Positions 1 to 4,772 of a stretch of DNA of 6,788 nt are shown piece by piece; position 1 is the stretch's first letter, and the number at the start of each line of letters is the position of its first letter. Location of the stretch: contig PLAX01000177.1 of NCBI GenBank assembly GCA_003135255.1, positions 1,237-8,024 of the forward strand. The letters are read 5' to 3'. The notes beneath the pieces were generated by a model. The model was not told where the DNA came from and did not search any database. It saw nothing but the letters and a program-made list of their open reading frames with translations. Made by a program: the position numbers and the translations under genes. Origin of the DNA: Candidatus Dormiibacterota bacterium (GTDB lineage: Bacteria; Chloroflexota; Dormibacteria; Aeolococcales; Aeolococcaceae).

Positions 1-282
1 CAGCGGGCCCAGTCGAACCGCGGCTCGGTGCTGGTGGGTGGCCACCGCTGCCCGATCATCGGGCGCGTCAGCATGGATCAGCTGACCGCCGACGTCTCGC
101 TCGTCGAGGGGGTGAGGGCGGGCGACGAGGCGGTGCTCTTCGGCCGCCAGGGGGGCGGCTGGCTCGGTGCCGACGACGTCGCCTCCGCGGCCGGCACCAT
201 CAGCTACGAGGTGCTCTGTGCCGTGTCAGCCAGGGTGCCGCGGCTCCCGGTCGATGCCGGTGAGGGTCAGCCCGGCCCGTAG
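1..282 (+). CDS. alr: Alanine racemase, C-terminal fragment (5' end outside window)
   Basis: Alanine racemase is a PLP enzyme that interconverts L- and D-alanine for peptidoglycan synthesis in the cytoplasm. Only the last 93 residues are present; the frame is open from base 1 and stops at TAG 280-282. The fragment covers most of the C-terminal beta domain. It has the family block CPIIGRVSMDQ (partial residues 17-27), in which Arg-x-Ser-Met-Asp contributes to the active site of the partner subunit. It then has GDEAVLFG (41-48) and the closing block GTISYEVLCAVSARVPR (65-81). The PLP-lysine domain and the catalytic Tyr of the GYxDG motif lie upstream of the window, so catalytic competence cannot be judged. 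The last 16 bases overlap the 3' end of the convergent hydrolase gene. The identification rests on several invariant motifs in the right order and is firm. Confidence 0.95.
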   Translation, partial: QRAQSNRGSVLVGGHRCPIIGRVSMDQLTADVSLVEGVRAGDEAVLFGRQGGGWLGADDVASAAGTISYEVLCAVSARVPRLPVDAGEGQPGP

Positions 283-1367
283 ATGAAGCCCTGGAAGTAG
301 GGCGCGTTGTCGGGGAGCACCCGGTAGTCGACCCGATCCCAGCCACCCCAGTTCATCTCCGAGATCTCGAAGTCGCCGGCGGGCACGACGGCGACGCTGC
401 CCACCCCGAGGTCCGGCCCCACCACCTCGACGTAGGCGACGTGCCCGTACCAGCCGTTGGCCCCACCCTCGCCCTGGTTATAGACGGCGACGGCCCCAAC
501 CTCCGGGACCGAGCCCTCGTCGTACCCCATCTTGGCGGCGTTGTAGTACCAGGCGTTGGCGTTGCCGCCCCACGGGATGCAGCGCCGCGTGGCCACGTAC
601 CAGGTGCAATCGCCGTAGGCGAAGCTGTCGGAGCAGCTGGTGCTGCTCGGCACGGCCGCCGTCCCGCCCAGCTCGTTGTCGATCTCGTCGATCTGCGCGG
701 CGAGCTGCTCCGAGGGTCCGCTGAACTGCTGGAGGACCTGGTCACGCTGATAGACGATGGTCAGCAGCTGGTTGGATTGGGTCGACAGCTGGCCCTCGAG
801 CGCTGACGCCTGGGCAAAGTCGCTCTGGACCTCGCCTTGCTTGGTGATCAGATCGGCCTGGTCGTGGCCGAGGGTGGTCTCCAGCCCCTGGATCTGGGCG
901 GTGACGGTGGATGCCCCGGAGAGGCTGTCCATCGCTGCGGTGAAGTCCTTGGCGTTGAGCACCGCGGTCATCACCGTGTTGCCCGAGACGCTCTCGTAGG
1001 TGGCCCGGGTGAGCGTCGACAGGGCGTCGCGCGCCGCGGCCTCCTGCGCCTGGTCGGCGGTGATCTGCCCCTGCAGGGTGGCGAGCTCGGAGTTGAGGCT
1101 GGCGAGCTGGGCCTGCTCCGAGTTCAGCGCGGCCGTGGCCTGGTTGAAGGCGTCTTCGGCACTGTTGAGGGCCCCGGTGGCGGCGCTCTGCTCAGAGCTG
1201 ATGGAGGCGAGCTGCTGGAGGAGCTGCGCGCGCTCGGCCTCGAGCTGGGCGGGGGTGTCGGCGCGGACGGGGGTGGCGCCGGCGGGTAGGCCGAGGCCAA
1301 CCACCAGGACCGCCATGACGGCAGGGACCACCCTTCGGAGCGCCCGCAATATGATCTCCCCTGTCAT
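267..1367 (-). CDS. Secreted peptidoglycan hydrolase: signal peptide, coiled coil, C-terminal CHAP domain
   Basis: This is a likely cell-wall amidase/endopeptidase acting outside the membrane, with a PcsB/SagA/RipA-like layout. From the ATG at 1367 it is 366 aa. Residues 7-36 form a signal peptide: basic ALRR, a hydrophobic stretch rich in V/L/A, and a PVRA-D cleavage site. Residues 38-235 are rich in Ala, Gln, Glu, Leu and Ser in heptad-like order and should form a long coiled coil. Residues 245-366 are a CHAP domain with candidate catalytic Cys254 (YGDCTWYVA), His309 (YGHVAYVE) and polar partner Asn339 (SEMNWGG), plus the typical NANAWYYNA segment. In related proteins the coiled coil restrains the enzyme until FtsEX or a similar partner activates it; that is family knowledge, not visible here. 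The start is uncertain: a TTG at 1349 (codon 7) has GGGGAG six bases upstream and gives a compact signal peptide, whereas the GGGGAG before the ATG directly abuts it. The substrate bond cannot be told from sequence. Confidence 0.9.
   Translation of the reverse strand: MTGEIILRALRRVVPAVMAVLVVGLGLPAGATPVRADTPAQLEAERAQLLQQLASISSEQSAATGALNSAEDAFNQATAALNSEQAQLASLNSELATLQGQITADQAQEAAARDALSTLTRATYESVSGNTVMTAVLNAKDFTAAMDSLSGASTVTAQIQGLETTLGHDQADLITKQGEVQSDFAQASALEGQLSTQSNQLLTIVYQRDQVLQQFSGPSEQLAAQIDEIDNELGGTAAVPSSTSCSDSFAYGDCTWYVATRRCIPWGGNANAWYYNAAKMGYDEGSVPEVGAVAVYNQGEGGANGWYGHVAYVEVVGPDLGVGSVAVVPAGDFEISEMNWGGWDRVDYRVLPDNAPYFQGFIYGPG
1356..1361 (-). promoter_or_regulatory. Shine-Dalgarno GGGGAG favouring a TTG start for the CHAP hydrolase
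   Basis: On the minus strand GGGGAG is followed by the six bases ATCATA and then TTG at 1349-1347, an ideal spacing. A second GGGGAG (1368-1373) touches the ATG at 1367 with no spacer, which is too close for that codon. The element is read directly from sequence; its use to set the start is an inference. Confidence 0.5.
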
Positions 1368-1422
1368 CTCCCCGGGCTCGCGACCCCTTCCGGAGCCGGA
1401 CCGCGAGGACCAAGCTGGCGGG

Positions 1423-1452
1423 ACTCTACGGGGCGGGGGCGGTCGAGGTCAA
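1423..1452 (-). promoter_or_regulatory. Sigma70-like promoter of the CHAP hydrolase
   Basis: Read on the minus strand there is a -35 TTGACC (1452-1447), an 18-base GC-rich spacer and a -10 TAGAGT (1428-1423). Transcription would start near 1416, leaving a leader of about 50 bases (ATG start) or 67 bases (TTG start). The -35 matches TTGACA at five of six positions and the -10 fits TANNNT. This is the best promoter in the window by eye. Confidence 0.55.
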
Positions 1453-1457
1453 CCCTA

Positions 1458-1478
1458 CATGACAGTGACGTTATCATG
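1458..1478. promoter_or_regulatory. Imperfect palindrome just upstream of the hydrolase -35, candidate operator
   Basis: The 21-base element begins CATGA and ends TCATG, with seven of ten symmetric positions complementary about base 1468. It lies six bases upstream of the -35 in an AT-richer patch that stands out from the surrounding GC-rich DNA. It also contains two TGAC words six bases apart. The position suits an activator site. No specific regulator can be named. Confidence 0.25.
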
Positions 1479-1515
1479 AAATGTGAGTTTTCGCGACTTC
1501 CGGTAGCCCTCGAAA

Positions 1516-1527
1516 CCCCTCGAGGGG
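1516..1527. repeat. 12-bp perfect palindrome CCCCTCGAGGGG
   Basis: The palindrome is read directly. As RNA its left arm could alternatively yield to an upstream CCCTCG (1507-1512), which can also pair with CGAGGG (1521-1526). It has no T-tract and lies between two divergent promoters, so a terminator role is not supported. Its function is unknown and it may be chance in GC-rich DNA. Confidence 0.35.
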
Positions 1528-1724
1528 CACGCCGCTCATGTGGTGGGGGCGGGATGCCAATCTCCGGATGTGCGCCAGGACGATCTCCAGGCAGGGCGTG
1601 AGGGCAGGGCGCGTGACAGTTCCGCGCGGGGCGCGCGACGGGTCCCCGAATGCGACCACCGCCATTCTCCGGATCGCTGCGAGGCGGTCGCCCTGTCCCG
1701 CGGGGGCCGGCAGGGCGGGCTGGC

Positions 1725-1730
1725 TAGAGT
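1725..1730 (+). promoter_or_regulatory. Possible -10 element for a leaderless thiL transcript
   Basis: TAGAGT fits TANNNT and ends seven bases before the ATG at 1738, placing the expected transcription start at or next to the start codon. No Shine-Dalgarno sequence precedes thiL, and no -35 is visible. Leaderless genes with this spacing are common in Actinomycetota. The same hexamer serves as the proposed -10 of the divergent hydrolase gene. Confidence 0.4.
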
Positions 1731-1737
1731 CGGGCGG

Positions 1738-2883
1738 ATGGATGACGCATCCCCGCCGCCCGGGCACGGCTTCGACACCGGGGGGCCCACCCTTCAGGAG
1801 ATCGGCGAGGCGGAGCTGCTCCGCCGGCTCACCGCGGTCGCGCGGCGGCACGGTGACGATGACCGGCTGGTGGTGCCGAGCGGTGACGACGCCGCGGTGT
1901 GGCGCCCTCCCGGCGGGGCGGGGATCGTCATCAGCCAGGACGCCATCGTCGAGGGCGAGGACTTCCTGCGCAGCTGGATCGACCCCGAGGCGGTGGGCAG
2001 GCGCGCCCTGGCGGTCGCCCTCTCCGACCTGGCGGCGATGGGGGCCCGGCCCGCTCTCTGCCTGGTGACGCTCTGCGCCTCCGGGACCAGCCGGGTCGAC
2101 GACCTGCTCGCCATCCAGGAGGGCATCGGTGCCGCCGCCTCCCAGGCGGGGTGCCGGGTGGCCGGGGGAGACGTCAGCGCCATCGCCGGGCCGCTCGTGA
2201 TCGATGTCGTGGTGGTCGGGACGGTGGACCCCGGACGGGCTCTCCGCCGCGACCGCGGCCGGCCGGGCGATCTGCTCGTGGTCACCGGGTGCCTGGGGGG
2301 CGCGGCCGCCGGTCTGCGCCTGCTCCTGGACGGCCGGCGAGAGCCCGTCCCCGCGCCGGGAGGGCACCGTCACGGCGCGGTGGGGCACGGTCAAGGTCTG
2401 CAGGGGCGCGCCCACCCGCCGGCAGAAGACGATGCCGCCGCCGAGGCGGAGGAGCGCTGGCTGGGGCGCCAGCTCCGGCCGCGAGCCCGGCTGGCGGAGG
2501 GGCAGGCCCTGGTCCGACTCGGCGTCGCCTGCGCCGGTGACCTGAGCGACGGGCTCATCGTCGACGTCGGCCGGATCACCGACGCGTCGGGCTGCGCCGC
2601 GGAGATCTGGCTGGAGAGCGTCCCCGCCGAACCGGGCATCCACACCCTCCTCGGCGAGGCGTGGGTGGACGCGGCCCTCGGCGGGGGAGAGGACTTTGAG
2701 CTGGTGGCGGCCGTCGCTGCCGAGCGGCTGGACGGGCTGCTCGCCCGCTGGCCCGGCGGCCTCGCGCCGCTGCACGTCGTCGGCCGGCTCACCCCCGGCT
2801 CCGGTCTCCGCCTCCTCGACCGCCGGGACGGGCAGGAGGTCCCGCTGCCGCCGGTCGCCTCCCGGCACTTCCGGCAGCCATGA
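1738..2883 (+). CDS. thiL: Thiamine-monophosphate kinase ThiL
   Basis: ThiL phosphorylates thiamine monophosphate with ATP to give thiamine diphosphate, the active cofactor, in the cytoplasm. The product is 381 aa. Family motifs in order are SGDDAAVW (48-55; Mg/nucleotide aspartates), SQDAIVEGEDF (66-76), LAVALSDLAAMGARP (91-105), AGGDVS (142-147), GDLSDGLIVDVG (267-278) and GGGEDFEL (315-322). Family members often have STDxLVExxHF where this protein has Gln67 and Asp75, so that loop differs from the norm while its aspartate (Asp68) is kept. The ATG at 1738 was chosen because homology begins shortly after it (IGEAELLRRL) and a -10-like hexamer sits before it; the frame is open to ATG 1540, but the extra 66 residues look non-coding. 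At about 50 residues above the usual 310-335, the extra length comes from the N-terminal tail and an insertion near residues 203-232. The stop overlaps the tsaE start as ATGA. Confidence 0.93.
   Translation: MDDASPPPGHGFDTGGPTLQEIGEAELLRRLTAVARRHGDDDRLVVPSGDDAAVWRPPGGAGIVISQDAIVEGEDFLRSWIDPEAVGRRALAVALSDLAAMGARPALCLVTLCASGTSRVDDLLAIQEGIGAAASQAGCRVAGGDVSAIAGPLVIDVVVVGTVDPGRALRRDRGRPGDLLVVTGCLGGAAAGLRLLLDGRREPVPAPGGHRHGAVGHGQGLQGRAHPPAEDDAAAEAEERWLGRQLRPRARLAEGQALVRLGVACAGDLSDGLIVDVGRITDASGCAAEIWLESVPAEPGIHTLLGEAWVDAALGGGEDFELVAAVAAERLDGLLARWPGGLAPLHVVGRLTPGSGLRLLDRRDGQEVPLPPVASRHFRQP
2344..2433 (+). other. In-frame insertion of about 30 residues within ThiL
   Basis: Between AAGLRLLLDGRREP and the conserved LRPRARLAEG, ThiL normally needs only a short linker. 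Here there is an extra segment, about residues 203-232, rich in Gly and His (GGHRHGAVGHGQGLQGRAH) and with no family counterpart I recognise. Its codons include CGT, GGT, CAA, GCA, GAA and GAT close together, unlike the GC-ending codons around it. At DNA level it holds two diverged 15-base direct copies beginning GGCAC (C or G) GTCA, 22 bases apart (about 2364 and 2386), and a CACCG/CGGTG inverted repeat. The boundaries are approximate. It may be a surface loop gained by insertion of a short repeat element. Confidence 0.5.
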
Positions 2884-3359
2884 ACGGCGCCGCTCTCGCG
2901 CTCACCACCGATGGGGTATCCGGCACCGAGGCGGTGGCCGCGCGCCTGGCGGCCGGTCTGCGCCCCGGCGACCTCATCGCCCTGGACGGGCCGCTCGGAG
3001 CCGGCAAGACGGCCTTTGTCCGCGGGCTCGCCTCCGGCCTGGGGGTGGATCCCCGCGTGGTGAAGAGCCCCACCTTTGTGCTCCACCACGTCTACGGGGC
3101 ACCCCCCCGGCTCCACCACCTCGATCTCTACCGGCTTGGGCCGGGCGCCGGCATCGGCCTTCTGGACCTGGACGGCCTCCTCGAGAGCGCCCCGGCGGCG
3201 GTGGAGTGGGCCGGCTATGCCGACCTCGAGCCGTGGCGGCCGCTGCGCCTGCTCCTCGACATCGCCGGTGACCAGCTGCGCCACATCGAGGTGCGAGCTC
3301 CCGACGACGCCCCCCCTCGGCTGGTGGCCGCCTGGCGCGCCGCGGTGGCTGGCACGTGA
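2880..3359 (+). CDS. tsaE: tRNA threonylcarbamoyladenosine biosynthesis ATPase TsaE
   Basis: TsaE is the P-loop ATPase that binds the TsaB-TsaD dimer and is needed for turnover of bacterial t6A synthesis at A37 of ANN-decoding tRNAs. The product is 159 aa, normal for the family. The Walker A motif is GPLGAGKT (37-44). It is followed by the switch-like VKSPTFVL (61-68), HHLDLYRL (79-86) with the Mg-ligand Asp82, and VEWAGY (108-113) with the conserved Glu109-Trp110. All diagnostic motifs are intact. The ATG at 2880 overlaps the thiL stop as ATGA, which implies translational coupling and fixes the start. A 76-base gap with a strong inverted repeat separates it from tsaB. Confidence 0.96.
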   Translation: MNGAALALTTDGVSGTEAVAARLAAGLRPGDLIALDGPLGAGKTAFVRGLASGLGVDPRVVKSPTFVLHHVYGAPPRLHHLDLYRLGPGAGIGLLDLDGLLESAPAAVEWAGYADLEPWRPLRLLLDIAGDQLRHIEVRAPDDAPPRLVAAWRAAVAGT

Positions 3360-3381
3360 TCCCCGCCGCGCTCTCTCTCGT

Positions 3382-3419
3382 CAGGGGTCGCCTCGTGCGC
3401 CCTGCCACCGTGACCCCTG
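3382..3419 (+). repeat. Inverted repeat in the tsaE-tsaB gap
   Basis: CAGGGGTC (3382-3389) pairs perfectly with GACCCCTG (3412-3419). A G-U and a C-G pair extend it to ten base pairs, enclosing an 18-base loop. It fills most of the space between the tsaE stop and the tsaB ATG, ending 16 bases before that ATG. There is no U-tract, so it is a poor intrinsic terminator; an RNA processing, stability or translation-modulating role is possible. The pairing is seen; the function is inference. Confidence 0.55.
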
Positions 3420-3435
3420 CGGTGCGGTCGCCGCG

Positions 3436-4017
3436 ATGAGCGTCCTCGCCATCGACACCGCCTCCCGGCACCGTCTGGTGGTGCTGCGCGCCGGCCGCGG
3501 CGGCGAGCTGGTGGCCGCCCGGACCGGCGGCGGCGGTGCCGCCCTGCCGTGGCTGGACCGGTCCCTGGTCGAGCTCGGTGTCTCCGGTCTGGAGGCCGTG
3601 GTGGTGGTCACCGGCCCCGGCTCCTACACCGGCCTGCGGGCGGGGATCGCGGTCGGTCTGGGCGTGGCCCACGCTCTCGGCCTCCCCCTCCACGGGGTGA
3701 GCAGCCTCGAGGTGGTGGCGAGGTCGGCACCCGACGGCGAGACCGAGACGTTCGCCCTCGTCGAGGCGGGCCGGGGCGGGGCCTATGCCGGCCGATTCCT
3801 CCGGCGTGAAGGCATCCTGGAGATGCGCGGAGAGGCGCGCCGCGTCAGCCTCTCGTCGGTGGCCGTCGGGGAGCCCCCGCCGGTCACCCTCGACGCCCTC
3901 GACCTCCCCGGCATCCGGCCGGGCGACGCGGTGCGGGCCCTTGCTGCGGCGATCCCCGCGGCCCTGGCTCGGCCGCCGCTCGGGCTTGCCGGACTGGCGG
4001 CCACCTATCTCGACTGA
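3436..4017 (+). CDS. tsaB: tRNA threonylcarbamoyladenosine biosynthesis scaffold protein TsaB
   Basis: TsaB is the inactive paralogue and obligate partner of TsaD; it dimerises with TsaD and recruits TsaE. The product is 193 aa. Its N-terminal ASKHA fold begins MSVLAIDTAS (1-10). The signature GPGSYTGLRAGIAVGLGVA (60-78) is intact, followed by LPLHGVSSLEVVA (83-95) and VEAGRGGAYAGRF (109-121), the equivalent of the usual D-A-R-x-G-x-V-Y block. It is shorter than E. coli TsaB (about 231 aa), mainly at the C-terminus. The usual H-x-x-x-L-L-P near residue 36 reads GGAALPWL, without the histidine. The ATG at 3436 is the only start that gives the family N-terminus. It has no evident Shine-Dalgarno and follows a hairpin, so expression may depend on translation from tsaE. 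Confidence 0.92.
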   Translation: MSVLAIDTASRHRLVVLRAGRGGELVAARTGGGGAALPWLDRSLVELGVSGLEAVVVVTGPGSYTGLRAGIAVGLGVAHALGLPLHGVSSLEVVARSAPDGETETFALVEAGRGGAYAGRFLRREGILEMRGEARRVSLSSVAVGEPPPVTLDALDLPGIRPGDAVRALAAAIPAALARPPLGLAGLAATYLD

Positions 4018-4031
4018 CCGCGACGGAGCGA

Positions 4032-4057
4032 GGACGGGAGCCGGAGGCTCCCGGTCC
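4032..4057 (+). repeat. Strong hairpin in the tsaB-rimI gap, within a larger inverted repeat (4013-4077)
   Basis: GGGAGCC (4036-4042) and GGCTCCC (4046-4052) form a seven-pair stem with a GGA loop. Outside it GGAC (4032-4035) pairs with GTCC (4054-4057), leaving G4053 bulged. A further pair, ACTGAC (4013-4018, overlapping the tsaB stop) and GTCAGT (4072-4077), brackets the whole unit. GGAGCGAG occurs on both sides (about 4025 and 4065). No T-run follows, so Rho-independent termination would be atypical. It resembles a repetitive extragenic palindrome, though only one copy is in view. Confidence 0.5.
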
Positions 4058-4113
4058 GAGTGGAGGAGCGAGTCAGTACCGCTGCCTGTGCTGAGACGGC
4101 CGGGGCAGCTGCC

Positions 4114-4139
4114 GGACTGTCGCAGGAGGACTGTCGCAG
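4114..4139 (+). repeat. Tandem direct repeat of GGACTGTCGCAG upstream of rimI
   Basis: The 12-mer occurs exactly at 4114-4125 and again at 4128-4139, separated by GA, giving a period of 14. It ends 35 bases before the rimI ATG and 21 bases before a TATCAT hexamer. The position would suit an activator site or a replication-slippage repeat. The sequence does not match an operator I know. Confidence 0.6.
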
Positions 4140-4160
4140 ATGTTGCTCGGGACCCTCGCG

Positions 4161-4166
4161 TATCAT
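4161..4166 (+). promoter_or_regulatory. Possible -10 element for a leaderless rimI transcript
   Basis: TATCAT matches TATAAT at four of six positions and ends eight bases before the rimI ATG. Transcription would start within about two bases of the start codon, as for thiL. No Shine-Dalgarno precedes rimI. No good -35 is visible at 16-18 bases, and TTGCTC (4143) is too close at 12. A separate rimI-tsaD transcript is therefore possible. Confidence 0.4.
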
Positions 4167-4174
4167 CCACGGCG

Positions 4175-4735
4175 ATGAAGGTCGCGCCGCACCTCCTCAT
4201 CGAGCGGATGCGCAGTGGTGACATCCCCGCAGTCCAGGCGATAGAGCGTGAGATCTTCCTCTCGCCCTGGCCCCGGAATGCGTACGCGTCCGAGCTTGCG
4301 CAGAACCGCCAGGCCCACTACTTCGTGCTCCGCGACGGGGGCCCGGGCGACATCATCGGCTACGGCGGCCTCTGGAAGGTCACCGACGAGGCCCACATCA
4401 CCACCATCGGGGTGCGCGCCCAGAGCCAGCACCAGGGGCTCGGCACCGGGATGTTCGCGGCGCTGGTCCAGCGCAGCTACGAGCTCGGCGCGCGCTGGAT
4501 CACCCTGGAGGTGAGGGTGACCAACGGGCACGCCATCCGGCTCTATGAGCGCTTCGGCTTCAAGGCGATCGGGCGCCGGCGCGGCTACTACACCGACAAT
4601 GGCGAGGACGCGGTCGTGATGTGGAGTGACTCGCTCCACGCGCCGTCATTCAAGCGCCGGTTCGTCGACATCCTCCAGGGCATCGACATCGTGGGCATGG
4701 GGCCGCCGCCCCCCTCCGAATACCCGCGCCGGTGA
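4175..4735 (+). CDS. rimI: Ribosomal-protein-alanine N-acetyltransferase RimI (GNAT family)
   Basis: RimI transfers acetyl from acetyl-CoA to a protein N-terminus; in E. coli the target is ribosomal protein bS18, and other targets are reported elsewhere. The product is 186 aa with one GNAT domain (about 8-150). The acetyl-CoA pyrophosphate loop is QHQGLGTG (85-92). Then come TLEVRVTNGHAIRLYERFGF (110-129) and GRRRGYYTDNGEDAVVM (133-149). Glu112 and Tyr124 have the same 12-residue spacing as catalytic Glu103 and Tyr115 of E. coli RimI. A basic, then proline-rich tail of about 35 residues (151-186, with KRRFVDILQGID and MGPPPPSEYPRR) goes beyond the usual 150-160 aa length. The ATG at 4175 gives the expected N-terminus. 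The gene sits between tsaB and tsaD, a common arrangement in Gram-positive bacteria and part of the reason for the call. Confidence 0.92.
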   Translation: MKVAPHLLIERMRSGDIPAVQAIEREIFLSPWPRNAYASELAQNRQAHYFVLRDGGPGDIIGYGGLWKVTDEAHITTIGVRAQSQHQGLGTGMFAALVQRSYELGARWITLEVRVTNGHAIRLYERFGFKAIGRRRGYYTDNGEDAVVMWSDSLHAPSFKRRFVDILQGIDIVGMGPPPPSEYPRR

Positions 4736-4755
4736 GCTTCGGCCCGACCGGCGTT

Positions 4756-4763
4756 GGGGAGGG
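4756..4763 (+). promoter_or_regulatory. Ribosome binding site that sets the GTG start of tsaD
   Basis: GGGGAGGG lies nine bases before GTG 4773-4775, the only start producing the family N-terminus NLLAIETSCDET. It is one of the few convincing Shine-Dalgarno sequences in the window. Confidence 0.7.
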
Positions 4764-4772
4764 CTCGCGCCC

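Larger units (their letters stand above)
1368..1737. other. Divergent intergenic region between the CHAP hydrolase and thiL
   Basis: This is about 370 bases with no gene I can support. Open frames run through it on both strands, but none has recognisable motifs, and an upstream in-frame ATG for thiL at 1540 would add residues with no family counterpart. The region holds the hydrolase promoter (1423-1452), an AT-richer patch with an imperfect palindrome (about 1451-1490), a 12-bp perfect palindrome (1516-1527) and a possible -10 for thiL (1725-1730). I see nothing recognisable in 1530-1720. Confidence 0.7.

Noticed and set aside
1540..1737. N-terminal extension of ThiL from an upstream ATG at 1540
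   Set aside because: The added 66 residues have no family counterpart, the ATG at 1738 is preceded by a -10-like hexamer, and ThiL homology begins soon after 1738.
1474..2868. Long open frame (464 codons) on the minus strand opposite thiL
   Set aside because: It is antisense to a gene with every ThiL motif intact. Its translation is rich in Pro/Arg/Gly/Ala without any recognisable domain, as expected of a shadow frame in GC-rich DNA.
3785..4174. N-terminal extension of RimI into the tsaB coding region
   Set aside because: The frame is open by chance opposite tsaB codons and through a hairpin-rich spacer. RimI homology begins right after the ATG at 4175.
2974..4224. Minus-strand open frame of 416 codons opposite tsaE and tsaB
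   Set aside because: It covers two well-identified genes, is low in complexity and has no start context or motif.
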